Origin: Actinacidiphila bryophytorum | GTDB taxonomy: Bacteria; Actinomycetota; Actinomycetes; Streptomycetales; Streptomycetaceae | Assembly: GCF_016916835.1 (NCBI RefSeq) | Contig: NZ_JAFFIX010000020.1 | Span: 62,001-126,000 of the forward strand | Direction of reading: 5' to 3' | Length of the DNA: 64,000 nt | Shown here: positions 42,041 to 50,501 of the stretch, one piece after another | Numbering within the stretch: the stretch's first letter is position 1 | Layout: the number at the start of each line of letters is the position of its first letter | The notes under the pieces: model-generated | The model's database searches: none | What the model saw: only the letters and a program-made list of their open reading frames with translations | Told to the model about the DNA's origin: nothing | Position numbers and translations under genes: made by a program

Positions 42041-43632
42041 CCACCACAACCGCCACCCCCTACCGCTCGACCCAGGCCGCGGCACGGGACGGCTTCCTGC
42101 GGCTGCTGCACGGCGAGTGGACGAAGTTCAGGACCGTACGCGGCTGGGTCGTCGGCATGGTGACCGCCGCCCTGGTCACCGTCGCCGTCGGGCTGCTCGG
42201 CGCCGCGGGCAGCAGCATCTCCTGCTCAGGGCCGCACGGCGGCAAGTGCGACCACAGCGTGCCCAAGGGCCCCGGCGGCCAGGAGATCCGCGACGCCATG
42301 ACGCTGGTCCACCGGCCGCTCACCGGCGACGGCAGCATCACCGTCCGGATCACCTCGCTGACCGGCCGCTATCCCGAGGGCGGGCGGCAGCCGGCGGACG
42401 GCGATCCCGGCGCGACGATGCTGTCCGGGGTGCAGCCCTGGGCCAAGGCCGGCGTCATCGTCAAGGACGGCACGAAGCAGGGCTCCGCCTATGCCGCGGT
42501 CGCGCTCACCGGCGCCCACGGGGTGCGCATGCAGGACGACTTCACGCACGACGTCGCCGGCATACCGGGAGGGGTCTCCGCGGCCTCCCCGCGCTGGCTG
42601 CGGCTGACCCGCGCAGGCGACACCCTCACCGGCTACGACTCCGCCGACGGCACCCACTGGCACACCATCGGCACCGCCCGCCTTGCCGGGCTGCCAGAAA
42701 CCGTGCAGGCCGGGCTGTTCACCACCTCGCCCGAATACGTCGTCACCAGCAACTCGCTGGGCGGCTCCAGCAGCAACGGCGCGCCCAGCAGGGCCACCGC
42801 CGTCTTCGACTCGGTCGACCTGCACGGCAAGGCCGGGGCCGCATGGGCCGCCGACGTCCTCGGCGGCGGCGGACCCGACGCCCCCGGCGCCGCGGACCTC
42901 GGCTACCGGCAGGCCGGCGGCACCTACACACTGACCGGCAGCGGCGACGTCGCCCCCGAGGTGCCGGGGCGCGGGTCGCCGGCCAAGACCGTCGAGAACA
43001 GCCTCATCGGCGTCTTCGCCGGGCTCGTCGTGGTGACCGTGGTGGCCACGATGTTCGTCACCGCCGAATACCGCCGCGGCCTGATCCGTACGACACTCAC
43101 CGCGAGCCCCCGGCGCGGCCGGGTGCTGGCCGCCAAGGCCGTCGTCATCGGCGCGGTCTCCTTCCTCACCGGGCTGGTCGCGGCGGCGGCCGCGGTGCTG
43201 GTGGTCGGGGCGGTCGAGCGGAGCAAGGGCTTCCCGACGTACCCGACGCCGTTCGCGACCAGCGTCCGGGTGGTCGTCGGGACGGCGGCGCTCTTCGCGG
43301 TCACCGCGGTCCTCGCGCTGGCCCTCGGCACGGTGCTGCGGCGCAGCGCGGGCGCCGTCACCGCGGTCGTCGTCGCGATCGTGCTGCCGTACATCCTCGC
43401 GGTCGCCGCGGTGCTCCCGGCCGGGCCGTCCCGCTGGCTGACCCGGCTCACCCCCGCCGCCGCCTTCGCCGTCGAGCAGAGCGTCCACCAGTACGCGCAG
43501 GTCGCCGCGGACTACACGCCCGCCGACGGCTACTTCCCGCTGGCGCCCTGGGCCGGGCTCGGGGTGCTCTGCGCGTACGCTGCCGCCGTCGTCGCCACCG
43601 CGGCGGTCCTGCTGCGCAGGAGGGACGCGTGA
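42037..43632 (+). CDS. ABC permease with large extracellular beta-sandwich insertion
   Basis: 531 residues, GTG start in a GTGA overlap. The N-terminal helix (about 37-57) is followed by about 270 extracellular residues, then five membrane segments from about 325 on. The outer region reads like a concanavalin A-like/DUF1349-type sandwich (MLSGVQPWAKAGVIVKDG; WLRLTRAGDTLTGYDSADGTHWHTIG; VQAGLFTTSPEYV), a fold normally seen in secreted glycan-active proteins. The C-terminal part has the ABC-2 pattern (TAEYRRGLIRTTLTASPRRG). The insertion may bind an extracellular ligand or protein. Substrate unknown. Confidence 0.82.
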   Translation: MTTTTATPYRSTQAAARDGFLRLLHGEWTKFRTVRGWVVGMVTAALVTVAVGLLGAAGSSISCSGPHGGKCDHSVPKGPGGQEIRDAMTLVHRPLTGDGSITVRITSLTGRYPEGGRQPADGDPGATMLSGVQPWAKAGVIVKDGTKQGSAYAAVALTGAHGVRMQDDFTHDVAGIPGGVSAASPRWLRLTRAGDTLTGYDSADGTHWHTIGTARLAGLPETVQAGLFTTSPEYVVTSNSLGGSSSNGAPSRATAVFDSVDLHGKAGAAWAADVLGGGGPDAPGAADLGYRQAGGTYTLTGSGDVAPEVPGRGSPAKTVENSLIGVFAGLVVVTVVATMFVTAEYRRGLIRTTLTASPRRGRVLAAKAVVIGAVSFLTGLVAAAAAVLVVGAVERSKGFPTYPTPFATSVRVVVGTAALFAVTAVLALALGTVLRRSAGAVTAVVVAIVLPYILAVAAVLPAGPSRWLTRLTPAAAFAVEQSVHQYAQVAADYTPADGYFPLAPWAGLGVLCAYAAAVVATAAVLLRRRDA

Positions 43633-44396
43633 GGACGCTGCGGCAGGCCGTGCACGCGGAATGGACCAAGGTGCGTACGCTGCCGGGCCTGCTGTGGCTG
43701 CTGGCCGCGGTCGTGGTGCTCACCGCGGCGGTCAGCGCGGGCACGGCCGCCGCCGTCCGCTGCCCGGCAGCCGGCTGCACCCAGGACCCGGGCAGGATCA
43801 GCCTCACCGGCGTCCAGTTCGGGCAGGCCGGGGCCGCGGTCCTCGCCGTGCTGCTGATCAGCGGGGAGTACGGCACCGGAATGATCCGTACGACGGTCAC
43901 CGCGGTGCCGCGCAGGACCGTGGTCCTGGCGGCGAAAGCCGCGGTCCTGGCCGGGCTGCTGCTCGTCGCCGGCGTGCTCGCCGTGGGCGGCTCCGTGCTG
44001 GCCGGGCGGCTCATCCTGCCCGGCCACGGATTCACCGGCTTCTCGCCCGCGCACGGCCCCGTGTTCAGGGCTGCCGCCGGCTCCGTGCTCTACCTGGTGC
44101 TGGTCGGGCTGCTCAGCCTCGGTGTGGCCACCGCGGTACGTGACGCCGCTGCCGCGGTGGGGGTCGTGCTCGGGCTGCTGTACCTCTTCCCGATCCTCGC
44201 GTCGGTCGTGTCCGACCCCGACTGGTACCGGCGCCTTGAGCAGGTGGCTCCCATGACGGCCGGGCTCGCGGTCCAGACCACGATCACTTCTTCCGGCGCC
44301 CCGATCGGCCCCCTCGCGGGGCTCGCCGTCCTCGCGGCGTGGTCCTCCACATCCCTCCTGACGGCCCTCACCACCCTCCACACCCGGGACACATAG
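43629..44396 (+). CDS. ABC-2 type permease
   Basis: 255 residues, GTG start overlapping the previous stop (GTGA). Six membrane segments; contains ISGEYGTGMIRTTVTAVPRR, paralogous to the TAEYRRGLIRTTLTASPRR segment of the preceding permease, so the two came from a duplication. It lacks the extracellular domain. The two probably form a heterodimer with the ATPase. Confidence 0.88.
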   Translation: MRTLRQAVHAEWTKVRTLPGLLWLLAAVVVLTAAVSAGTAAAVRCPAAGCTQDPGRISLTGVQFGQAGAAVLAVLLISGEYGTGMIRTTVTAVPRRTVVLAAKAAVLAGLLLVAGVLAVGGSVLAGRLILPGHGFTGFSPAHGPVFRAAAGSVLYLVLVGLLSLGVATAVRDAAAAVGVVLGLLYLFPILASVVSDPDWYRRLEQVAPMTAGLAVQTTITSSGAPIGPLAGLAVLAAWSSTSLLTALTTLHTRDT

Positions 44397-44710
44397 TCCC
44401 GGCTGCGGTTCCTCCCCCCTGCGGCGGTCGGCTTTCCCGCCGCGGTGGCTGGGCTCGCAGTTCCCCGAGCCCCCCGGGGCGGTGGCTGCCGTCTCCACAC
44501 GACGGTTCGCGATGGCTGGGCGCGCAGTTCCCCGCGCCCCTTAAAAACGCTCACCACCGCGGGTAGAGGGCGCCGCCTGAAAGCGCCAGCCCTGCGGGCA
44601 GAGGGCACCCCCAGGGGCGCGGGGAACTGCGCGACCAGCCCCCACCCGGGGAAAGGCGATCGCCCACCGCAAGGGGCAGGGACGGGGACGGGGCCGAGGC
44701 CCGGAGGGGG
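44397..44710. repeat. Intergenic inverted-repeat cluster (CGCGCAGTTCCCC family)
   Basis: Arms 44514-44541 and 44613-44640 are 28-bp inverted repeats with one mismatch, built on the phrase cgcgcagttccccgcgcccct. A degenerate copy (ctcgcagttccccgagccccc) is at about 44453-44473. It lies between the convergent permease and GPP34-type genes and may end transcription from both sides. Confidence 0.78.
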
Positions 44711-45319
44711 TCAGAAGCCGCGGCGGACGGAGGTTTGGCGGGCATCGTCAAGACGATGCGCGCGCCGCTGGCGCTCCGCGGCAAGCTCGTCGACGGCGTG
44801 CCGCACGCCGGCGACGACGGTGGCGTCGGGCCCCGGCCCCGGCTCGGGCACGGGCGGTGGCCCGGAAATACCGACGGCGTCCGCCAGCGCGAGCAGAACG
44901 GGCTCGTCCGCGGCCCAGCGGTGGGAAGCCCGCCGCCGCCCGGGCGAGTCGGCGAGCACCATCCGGCTGGTGCGCAGCACGAGGAAGCGGCGCCGTTCCT
45001 CCCGCCCGAGCAGCCCGTCCGCTTCGAGCGCAGCGAGGTACGTGTCGGACAGCCCGCGCCCGCGGCGCCACAGCCAGTCCTCGACGGTCTCGCCGTCGGC
45101 GACCGGGGCGAGCGCGGACGCGGCCTGGCCGAGCTGCGGGTCGGCGGTGTCGCTCAGGCCGGTGGGCAGCACGTACTCGCCGTCGAGCCTGGCGGCGCCG
45201 AGGCCGAGCAGGTCGATCAGCTCGGCCCCGGCAAGCGCCAGCGACAGGTCGCCGCGTTCCAGCGTCCTGGTCGAGGGCATGTCCATGGCCACGAACAGCA
45301 GGTCTCGTGCGGTGGTCAT
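44711..45319 (-). CDS. GOLPH3/VPS74 (GPP34) family protein
   Basis: 202 residues from ATG 45319 (GGAG 9 nt upstream). Landmarks: ARDLLFVAMDMPSTRTLERGDLSLALAGAELIDLLGLGAARLDGEYVLPTG at the start (short words LSLALAGAEL and LGAARLDG), and the all-helical body to WAADEPVLLALADAVG. Eukaryotic members bind phosphatidylinositol-4-phosphate on the Golgi; the role of the many actinobacterial paralogues is unknown. Last gene in the operon after the UBP zinc-finger gene, 21 bp downstream. Confidence 0.82.
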   Translation of the reverse strand: MTTARDLLFVAMDMPSTRTLERGDLSLALAGAELIDLLGLGAARLDGEYVLPTGLSDTADPQLGQAASALAPVADGETVEDWLWRRGRGLSDTYLAALEADGLLGREERRRFLVLRTSRMVLADSPGRRRASHRWAADEPVLLALADAVGISGPPPVPEPGPGPDATVVAGVRHAVDELAAERQRRAHRLDDARQTSVRRGF

Positions 45320-45340
45320 CCGGGCGTGCTCCACACAGCG

Positions 45341-45697
45341 TCAGTTCAGCCGGGCCTGCCAGTCGCGGGGTACCCGCTCGGCGGGTCCCGGGGTCGACTG
45401 GCCCATGGGGTGGTTGAGCGGCGGGGCCAGGTCGGGGCCGTCCTCGACGTAGCTCTCGGTCACATAGTTCCAGAACCAGCTCTCGCCGGGTTCGTAGGTC
45501 CTGATCACCGGGTGCCCGGTGGCGGCGGCGTGCGCGGCGGCGTGCTGCGCGGGGGAGCTGTCGCAGCAGCCGACGTGGCCGCACGCGGCGCACCTGCGCA
45601 GGTGGAACCACCAGCCGCCGGCCTTGTCGCACTCCGCGCAGCCGTCGCCGCTGGGCGGCACTGTCGGGTCGATCCCTGGGATGTCGGCGGTGCTCAT
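45341..45697 (-). CDS. UBP-type zinc-finger protein
   Basis: 118 residues from ATG 45697, overlapping the kinase stop by ATGA. Cys/His pattern CAECDKAGGWWFHLRRCAACGHVGCCDSSPAQHAAAHAAATGHPV is the ZnF-UBP fold (two to three zinc sites), given here as landmarks CAEC, CAACGHVGCC, QHAAAH, GHPV. In eukaryotes it binds the free C-terminal Gly-Gly of ubiquitin. Actinobacteria lack ubiquitin but keep many small UBP-finger proteins. Its tight coupling with the kinase argues for a role in the same signalling chain. Confidence 0.88.
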   Translation of the reverse strand: MSTADIPGIDPTVPPSGDGCAECDKAGGWWFHLRRCAACGHVGCCDSSPAQHAAAHAAATGHPVIRTYEPGESWFWNYVTESYVEDGPDLAPPLNHPMGQSTPGPAERVPRDWQARLN

Positions 45698-47142
45698 TCG
45701 GCGGCCTCCTCGGCGTTGGGGTTGCTGGCGGTGAGCGGCAGCCTGACCCGGAAACGGGTGTTGCCCGGCTCCGACTCGACGTCCAGGTCGCCGTGGTGCT
45801 TGTTGACCACGATCCGCCAGGAGATGTCGAGCCCGAGCCCGGTGCCCTGGCCCACCGGCTTGGTGGTGAAGAACGGCTCGAAGATCCGCTGCCGGATCTC
45901 GTCCGGGACCCCGGGACCGGTGTCCTGGAAGTCCACCACCAGCCTGCCGTGGCTGCGGGAGGTGCGCACGGTGAGGGTGCCGACCCCTTCCATCGCGGCG
46001 ACCGCGTTGTCGATGAGGTTGGTCCACACCTGGTTCAGCTCGCCGGGGTAGGCGGGGATCTTCGGCAGCGTGTGGTCGAACTCCTTGACCACGGTCACCT
46101 CGGGGCCGATCTTCCCTGCGAGCATCTGCAGGGTGCTGTCCAGCAGCTCGTGGATGTCGACGACCTGGAAGGGCGCCCGGTCCAGCTGCGAGTACTGCCG
46201 GGCGGCGTTGACCAGGCCGGAGACCCGGGAGGTGGAGTCCTCGATCTCGTTCATCAGCAGCTCGGTCTCGACGGTGTAGTTCAGCCACCGCACCGCGCTC
46301 TCCAGCAGTTCCGCGTCGACGGCCGCGGCGACCTGCTCCAGCCACTCCTCGTCCAGGCCGGCCTGGACGAAGACCGGTGCCAGGTCCCAGCCGCCGGCGA
46401 TGTCGTGGCTGTCGAGCCAGTCGGCGACCGCGTCCTCCTGGTCGGCGGCCTCCATCGGGCTCAGCTCCTGCGCCTTGGCGATCCGCTCGACGGCCCGCTC
46501 CTGCACCCCGATCAGGGTGTCCAGGTCGGACTGCCGGTACGGCCCGCCGGCCAGGATCTTCAGCTTGTGGCGCATGCCGGCGACCCGGTCGCGCAGCGCC
46601 GAGGTGGCGCGCAGCGCGGCGGCCGCGGGGTTGTTCAGCTCATGGGTCAGACCCGCGGACAGCGACCCCAGGGCGAGCAGCCGCTCGCGCTGGCTGACCA
46701 CCTGCTGGAAGGTCTGGTTGCCGAAGAAGAGGCCCTCCAGCAGGTGCACGGCCATCGGGAACCAGTCGCGCATGATTTTCGCGAACTCGTCGGCGGCCAG
46801 CACGTAGAAGCGCGACGGCTCGGTGACCCGCATGGAGTTGGTGTAGAGCTGCGGGACCCGGTCGCCCAGGTAGGCCTGGAAGGCCCCGGCGTAGACACCG
46901 CGCTGCGAGGTGCGGTTGACCTCTATGTCGTCGGTGCCGACCCGCCGCGAGGTCACCACGGTGCCCTCGAGCAGGACGTAGAAGCAGGTGGCGGCGTCGC
47001 CCTCGGCGTACACCGGGCCTTCGTCCCAGGCCTCGATGCGGCCCGCGCCGCACAGCCGGGCCAGCTGCTCGGGTGACAGGTGCTCGAACAGGAAGAGCGA
47101 CCGCAGCTCCGCCGGGTCGCAGGGCAGCGTCGAGGCGGTCAC
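45694..47142 (-). CDS. Histidine kinase with N-terminal cNMP-binding-like domain
   Basis: 482 residues from GTG 47142. Residues about 10-130 form a Crp-like cyclic-nucleotide-binding fold (SLFLFEHLSPEQLARLCGAG; YAEGDAATCFYVLLEGTV). Then the phospho-His167 in LSAGLTHELNNPAAA and a full ATPase: LNQVWTNLIDNAVAAM (N), DTGPGVPDE (G1), FEPFFTTKPVGQGTGLGLDIS (F/G2). No membrane segments, so it is a soluble kinase. The natural partner is the receiver domain of the gene 22 bp upstream. Whether it binds cAMP, c-di-GMP or nothing cannot be told. Confidence 0.9.
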   Translation of the reverse strand: MTASTLPCDPAELRSLFLFEHLSPEQLARLCGAGRIEAWDEGPVYAEGDAATCFYVLLEGTVVTSRRVGTDDIEVNRTSQRGVYAGAFQAYLGDRVPQLYTNSMRVTEPSRFYVLAADEFAKIMRDWFPMAVHLLEGLFFGNQTFQQVVSQRERLLALGSLSAGLTHELNNPAAAALRATSALRDRVAGMRHKLKILAGGPYRQSDLDTLIGVQERAVERIAKAQELSPMEAADQEDAVADWLDSHDIAGGWDLAPVFVQAGLDEEWLEQVAAAVDAELLESAVRWLNYTVETELLMNEIEDSTSRVSGLVNAARQYSQLDRAPFQVVDIHELLDSTLQMLAGKIGPEVTVVKEFDHTLPKIPAYPGELNQVWTNLIDNAVAAMEGVGTLTVRTSRSHGRLVVDFQDTGPGVPDEIRQRIFEPFFTTKPVGQGTGLGLDISWRIVVNKHHGDLDVESEPGNTRFRVRLPLTASNPNAEEAAE

Positions 47143-47164
47143 GGCCCCTCCAGACTTGAGACGT

Positions 47165-48841
47165 TCACAGCCCCTCCAGGTAGCGGTGTACGAGCATGAC
47201 GGCCATCGCGCCCTCACCGACGGCGGACGCGACGCGCTTGGCGGACTCCGAGCGCACGTCGCCGGCTGCGAAGACCCCGGGAATGCTGGTCTCCAGGTGG
47301 TACGGCGGCCGGTCGGGCTCCCAGCCGGGCGGCCGCTCGCCCTCGGCGGCCAGGTCGGGCCCGGTCAGCACGAAACCGTGTGCGTCCCTGGCCACCACCC
47401 CTTCCAGCCACTCGGTGCGGGGCGCGGCCCCGATGAATACGAACAACCGCTGGGCGTCCACCATTTCCGTGCCGCCGTTCGCGGTGTCCCGCAGCGTCAG
47501 CCCCTCCAGGTGGTCGTCGCCGTGCGCGGCGTCGACCACGGTGGCGGTACGGACCCGGATGGTGGGTATCGCGGCGATCTGCTGGATCAGGTAGTGCGAC
47601 ATGGACGCCTCCAGGGAGGGGCCGCGTACCAGCAGCGTCACCGACTTCGCGCCGCGCGAGAGGTAGACCGCGGCCTGCCCCGCCGAATTCGCGCCGCCGA
47701 CGATGTAGACGTCCTGGCCCTCACAGCCGGCGGCCTCGGTCAGCGCCGAGCCGTAGTAGATGCCGCGGCCGGTCAGCTCGGCCAGCCCCGGCACGTCCAG
47801 CAGCCGGTAGGCCACCCCGGTGGTGAGGATGACGCTCTGCGCGGAGACCGAGCTGCCGTCGGCGAAGCGCACGGTACGGGCCGGGCCGCTGACCTCAAGG
47901 CCGGTGACCTCGCACGCGGTGAGCAGTTCGGCGCCGAAACGGGTCGCCTGGCGGCGGGCCCGGTCGGTGAGCTGGGCGCCGGAGACCCCGTCGGGGAAGC
48001 CGAGGTAGTTCTCGATCCTGGCGCTCTGCCCGGCCTGCCCGCCGGTCGCGGTGCGCTCGACCAGGACGGTGTTGAGGCCCTCGGAGGCGCCGTAGACCGC
48101 GGCGCCGAGCCCCGCGGGTCCCGCGCCGATCACCACCAGGTCGTAGAACTCCTCCGCCGGGGTGGTCGCCAGCCCCACCTGCGCGGCCAGGTCCTGGTCG
48201 GACGGCTCGACCAGCACCTCGCCGCCGGGCGCGATCACCAGCGGCAGCCGCATCCCGTCGTGCCCGGCCGCGTCCAGCAGCCGCCGGCCCTCGGACTGGT
48301 CGGACAGGTACCAGCGGTACGGGATCTGGTTGCGGGCGAGGAACTCCCTGACCCCGGAGGACCGCGCCGACCAGCGGTGCCCGACGACCTTGGTCTCCGG
48401 CACCGGGCGGTGGTCGGAGGCCAGCCAGCTCTCCAGCAGGTCGTCGACCACCGGGTAGAGCTTCTCCTCCGGCGGGTCCCACGGCTTGAGGAGGTAGTGG
48501 TCCAGGTCCACGACGTTGATCGCGTCGATCGCGGCCCCGGTGTCGGCGTAGGCGGTGAGCAGGATCCGCCGGGCGCCGGGATAGACGTCCATGGCCTGCT
48601 CGAGGAACTCGATGCCGTTCATCTGCGGCATGCGGTAGTCCGCCAGGATCACCGCGACCAGGTCGCCGCGCAGCTTCATCTGCCGCAGTGCGTCAAGTGC
48701 CGACTCGCCGGACTCGGCCCGCACCACGCGGTACCGCTCGCCGTACCGCCGCCGCAGGTCGCGGGCGACGGCACGGGAGACCCCCGGGTCGTCGTCGACG
48801 GTCAGGAGCACGGCTCGGCGTGTGCTGTCCGGTGTTGTCAT
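47165..48841 (-). CDS. Receiver / glutaredoxin-like / thioredoxin-reductase-like fusion
   Basis: 558 residues from ATG 48841 (an ATG 6 nt earlier is possible). Receiver 10-125 with acid pair LTVDDDP, Asp68 in ILADYRMPQMNG and Lys119 in LLKPW. Residues about 150-228 have a thioredoxin/glutaredoxin-like layout, but the CxxC position reads SARSS (158-162); the cis-Pro loop MRLPLVIAP is kept. Then a TrxR-like flavoprotein: FAD motif VVIGAGPAGLGAAVYG (236-251), NAD motif YIVGGANSAGQAAVYLSR, FAD end GVFAAGDVR. The usual CAxC site is GSAL (364-367). So both dithiol centres are gone. First gene in an operon with the histidine kinase; output mechanism unknown. Confidence 0.88.
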   Translation of the reverse strand: MTTPDSTRRAVLLTVDDDPGVSRAVARDLRRRYGERYRVVRAESGESALDALRQMKLRGDLVAVILADYRMPQMNGIEFLEQAMDVYPGARRILLTAYADTGAAIDAINVVDLDHYLLKPWDPPEEKLYPVVDDLLESWLASDHRPVPETKVVGHRWSARSSGVREFLARNQIPYRWYLSDQSEGRRLLDAAGHDGMRLPLVIAPGGEVLVEPSDQDLAAQVGLATTPAEEFYDLVVIGAGPAGLGAAVYGASEGLNTVLVERTATGGQAGQSARIENYLGFPDGVSGAQLTDRARRQATRFGAELLTACEVTGLEVSGPARTVRFADGSSVSAQSVILTTGVAYRLLDVPGLAELTGRGIYYGSALTEAAGCEGQDVYIVGGANSAGQAAVYLSRGAKSVTLLVRGPSLEASMSHYLIQQIAAIPTIRVRTATVVDAAHGDDHLEGLTLRDTANGGTEMVDAQRLFVFIGAAPRTEWLEGVVARDAHGFVLTGPDLAAEGERPPGWEPDRPPYHLETSIPGVFAAGDVRSESAKRVASAVGEGAMAVMLVHRYLEGL

Positions 48842-49000
48842 GGGCATCCCCGTCCCCATCTGCTGCCTGCCCGTTTCGCTCCGCGCAGGTCCGCCGTTCA
48901 GCCTAGTGGCCGGATCACCGGCCCGCAGTGCGCGCAGGCCCCGGCATGCGCGATGATCGCGGAGCGCGTAAAGAGAACGCGCGGGCAGAGGGGGGATCCG

Positions 49001-49474
49001 ATGCTGATCCGAGTGCGGTGGGCGGTCACGGCTGCCGTCGCGGTGGTGTGTGCGGTACCGACCGCGGCCGACGGTGCGCAGGCGGTGGCCGGCGGGGTGC
49101 CGGACGTGGCACCGCTGAGCAAGGGCGAGGTCCAGGCGCAGGTGCAGGAGGTGGTCGCCCGGGCGGGGCTGAGCAGATGGTCGGACCACCTCGCCGCCAT
49201 CACCCTGACCGCCCGGCAGGACGGCAGGCCGGTGCCGCAGGAGTGCACCGCCGACTGGCCGGACGCCGTGTCCGGCACACCGCAGCAGGTCGCCCGGCTG
49301 CTGGCGGAGCTGGGCCGGGCCGGCTGGCACCAGGTCTCCCGCCACGACGAGGCCCGCTGGCGCTCGGTGACGCTCGACCACGGAGGGTGGCGACTGTCGG
49401 TCCTCGACATGCCGCCGCCGGTTTCGAGCAGCACCGACGACCTGTTCGTCACCGCGATGCGGCGCGGCTGCTGA
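49001..49474 (+). CDS. Small secreted hypothetical protein
   Basis: 157 residues from ATG 49001 with GGGGGGA upstream. Sec signal residues 1-26 (VRWAVTAAVAVVCAVPTAADGAQA). The mature part has two Cys (PQECTADWPD and C-terminal RRGC) that may form a disulfide, and charged amphipathic stretches (KGEVQAQVQEVVARAGL). No family recognised. Divergent from the receiver-fusion gene. Confidence 0.65.
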   Translation: MLIRVRWAVTAAVAVVCAVPTAADGAQAVAGGVPDVAPLSKGEVQAQVQEVVARAGLSRWSDHLAAITLTARQDGRPVPQECTADWPDAVSGTPQQVARLLAELGRAGWHQVSRHDEARWRSVTLDHGGWRLSVLDMPPPVSSSTDDLFVTAMRRGC

Positions 49475-49504
49475 GCACGCACCCGCGCGCCGCGCGGGGC
49501 GCAC

Positions 49505-49535
49505 TTGCGTTGGAGGGCACTCCAGCTCCTAGCCT
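49505..49535 (+). promoter_or_regulatory. MerR-type promoter with 19-bp spacer
   Basis: TTGCGT (49505-49510), 19 bp, TAGCCT (49530-49535). The spacer holds the palindrome tggagggcactcca (49511-49524). An over-long spacer filled by an inverted repeat is the hallmark of promoters that MerR-family activators untwist. The -10 ends 6 bp before the ATG, so the mRNA is probably leaderless. Confidence 0.72.
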
Positions 49536-49541
49536 CGGAAC

Positions 49542-50501
49542 ATGACTACGCCACAGAAGCCGATCGCTTCGGGGTTCGGCGCCCACAGCACCGCCGACGA
49601 GGTCCTCAGCGGCATCGACCTGACCGGGAAGCTCGCGCTCGTCACCGGTGGCTACTCCGGCATCGGCCTGGAGACCACCCGGGCACTGGCGAAGGCGGGC
49701 GCCCACGTGGTGGTGCCGGCCCGCCGCCCGGAGACCGCGGCGGAGGCGCTGGCCGGGATCGACGGCGTCGAGGTGGACCGGCTCGACCTGGGCGACCTCG
49801 ACAGCGTCCGCGACTTCGCCGACCGCTTCCTGGCCACGGGACGCAGCATCGACATCGTCATCAACAGCGCCGGCATCATGGCCTGCCCCGAGACCCGGGT
49901 GGGTCCCGGCTGGGAGGCCCAGTTCGCCACCAACCACCTGGGCCACTACGCGCTGGTCAACCGGCTCTGGCCGGCGATCGAGCGCGGCGGCGGCCGGGTG
50001 GTCGCGGTGTCCTCCGGCGGCCACCGGCTGTCGTCGATCCGCTGGGGCGACGTGCAGTTCGAGCAGGACTACGACAAGTGGCAGGCCTACGGGCAGGCCA
50101 AGACCGCCAACGTGCTGTTCGCCCGGCACCTGGACACGCTCGCCGCAGGCCGGGGCGTGCGCGCCTTCGCCCTGCACCCGGGCGGCATCCTCACCCCGCT
50201 GCAGCGGCACCTGCCCAAGTCCGAGATGGTCGCCCTCGGCTGGATCGACGAGGACGGCAAGCCGGTGGACCCGACCGGCTTCAAGTCCCCCGAGGAGGGC
50301 GCCGCCACCCAGGTGTGGGCGGCGACCTCGCCCGCGCTCGACGGGCTCGGCGGGGTCTACCTGGAGGACTGCGACATCGCGGTGCCCGCCGAGGGCGACA
50401 CCCGCGGCGGGGTGCGCGACTACGCCGTCGACCCCGAGCAGGCCGCCCGCCTGTGGGCGCTGTCGGCCGAGCTGACCGGCGTCGACGCCTTCGCGAGCTG
50501 A
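49542..50501 (+). CDS. Short-chain dehydrogenase/reductase
   Basis: 319 residues. Cofactor motif LALVTGGYSGIGLETTRAL (TGxxxGIG), NSAG (INSAGIMACP), active-site Ser in VVAVSSGGHRLS, and catalytic YGQAK (Tyr-x-x-x-Lys). Resembles the plant light-dependent protochlorophyllide reductase-like/retinol dehydrogenase-like SDRs common in actinobacteria. No ribosome site; the promoter stands directly before the ATG. Often such SDRs are paired with a MerR regulator, but none is next to it here. Substrate unknown. Confidence 0.88.
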   Translation: MTTPQKPIASGFGAHSTADEVLSGIDLTGKLALVTGGYSGIGLETTRALAKAGAHVVVPARRPETAAEALAGIDGVEVDRLDLGDLDSVRDFADRFLATGRSIDIVINSAGIMACPETRVGPGWEAQFATNHLGHYALVNRLWPAIERGGGRVVAVSSGGHRLSSIRWGDVQFEQDYDKWQAYGQAKTANVLFARHLDTLAAGRGVRAFALHPGGILTPLQRHLPKSEMVALGWIDEDGKPVDPTGFKSPEEGAATQVWAATSPALDGLGGVYLEDCDIAVPAEGDTRGGVRDYAVDPEQAARLWALSAELTGVDAFAS

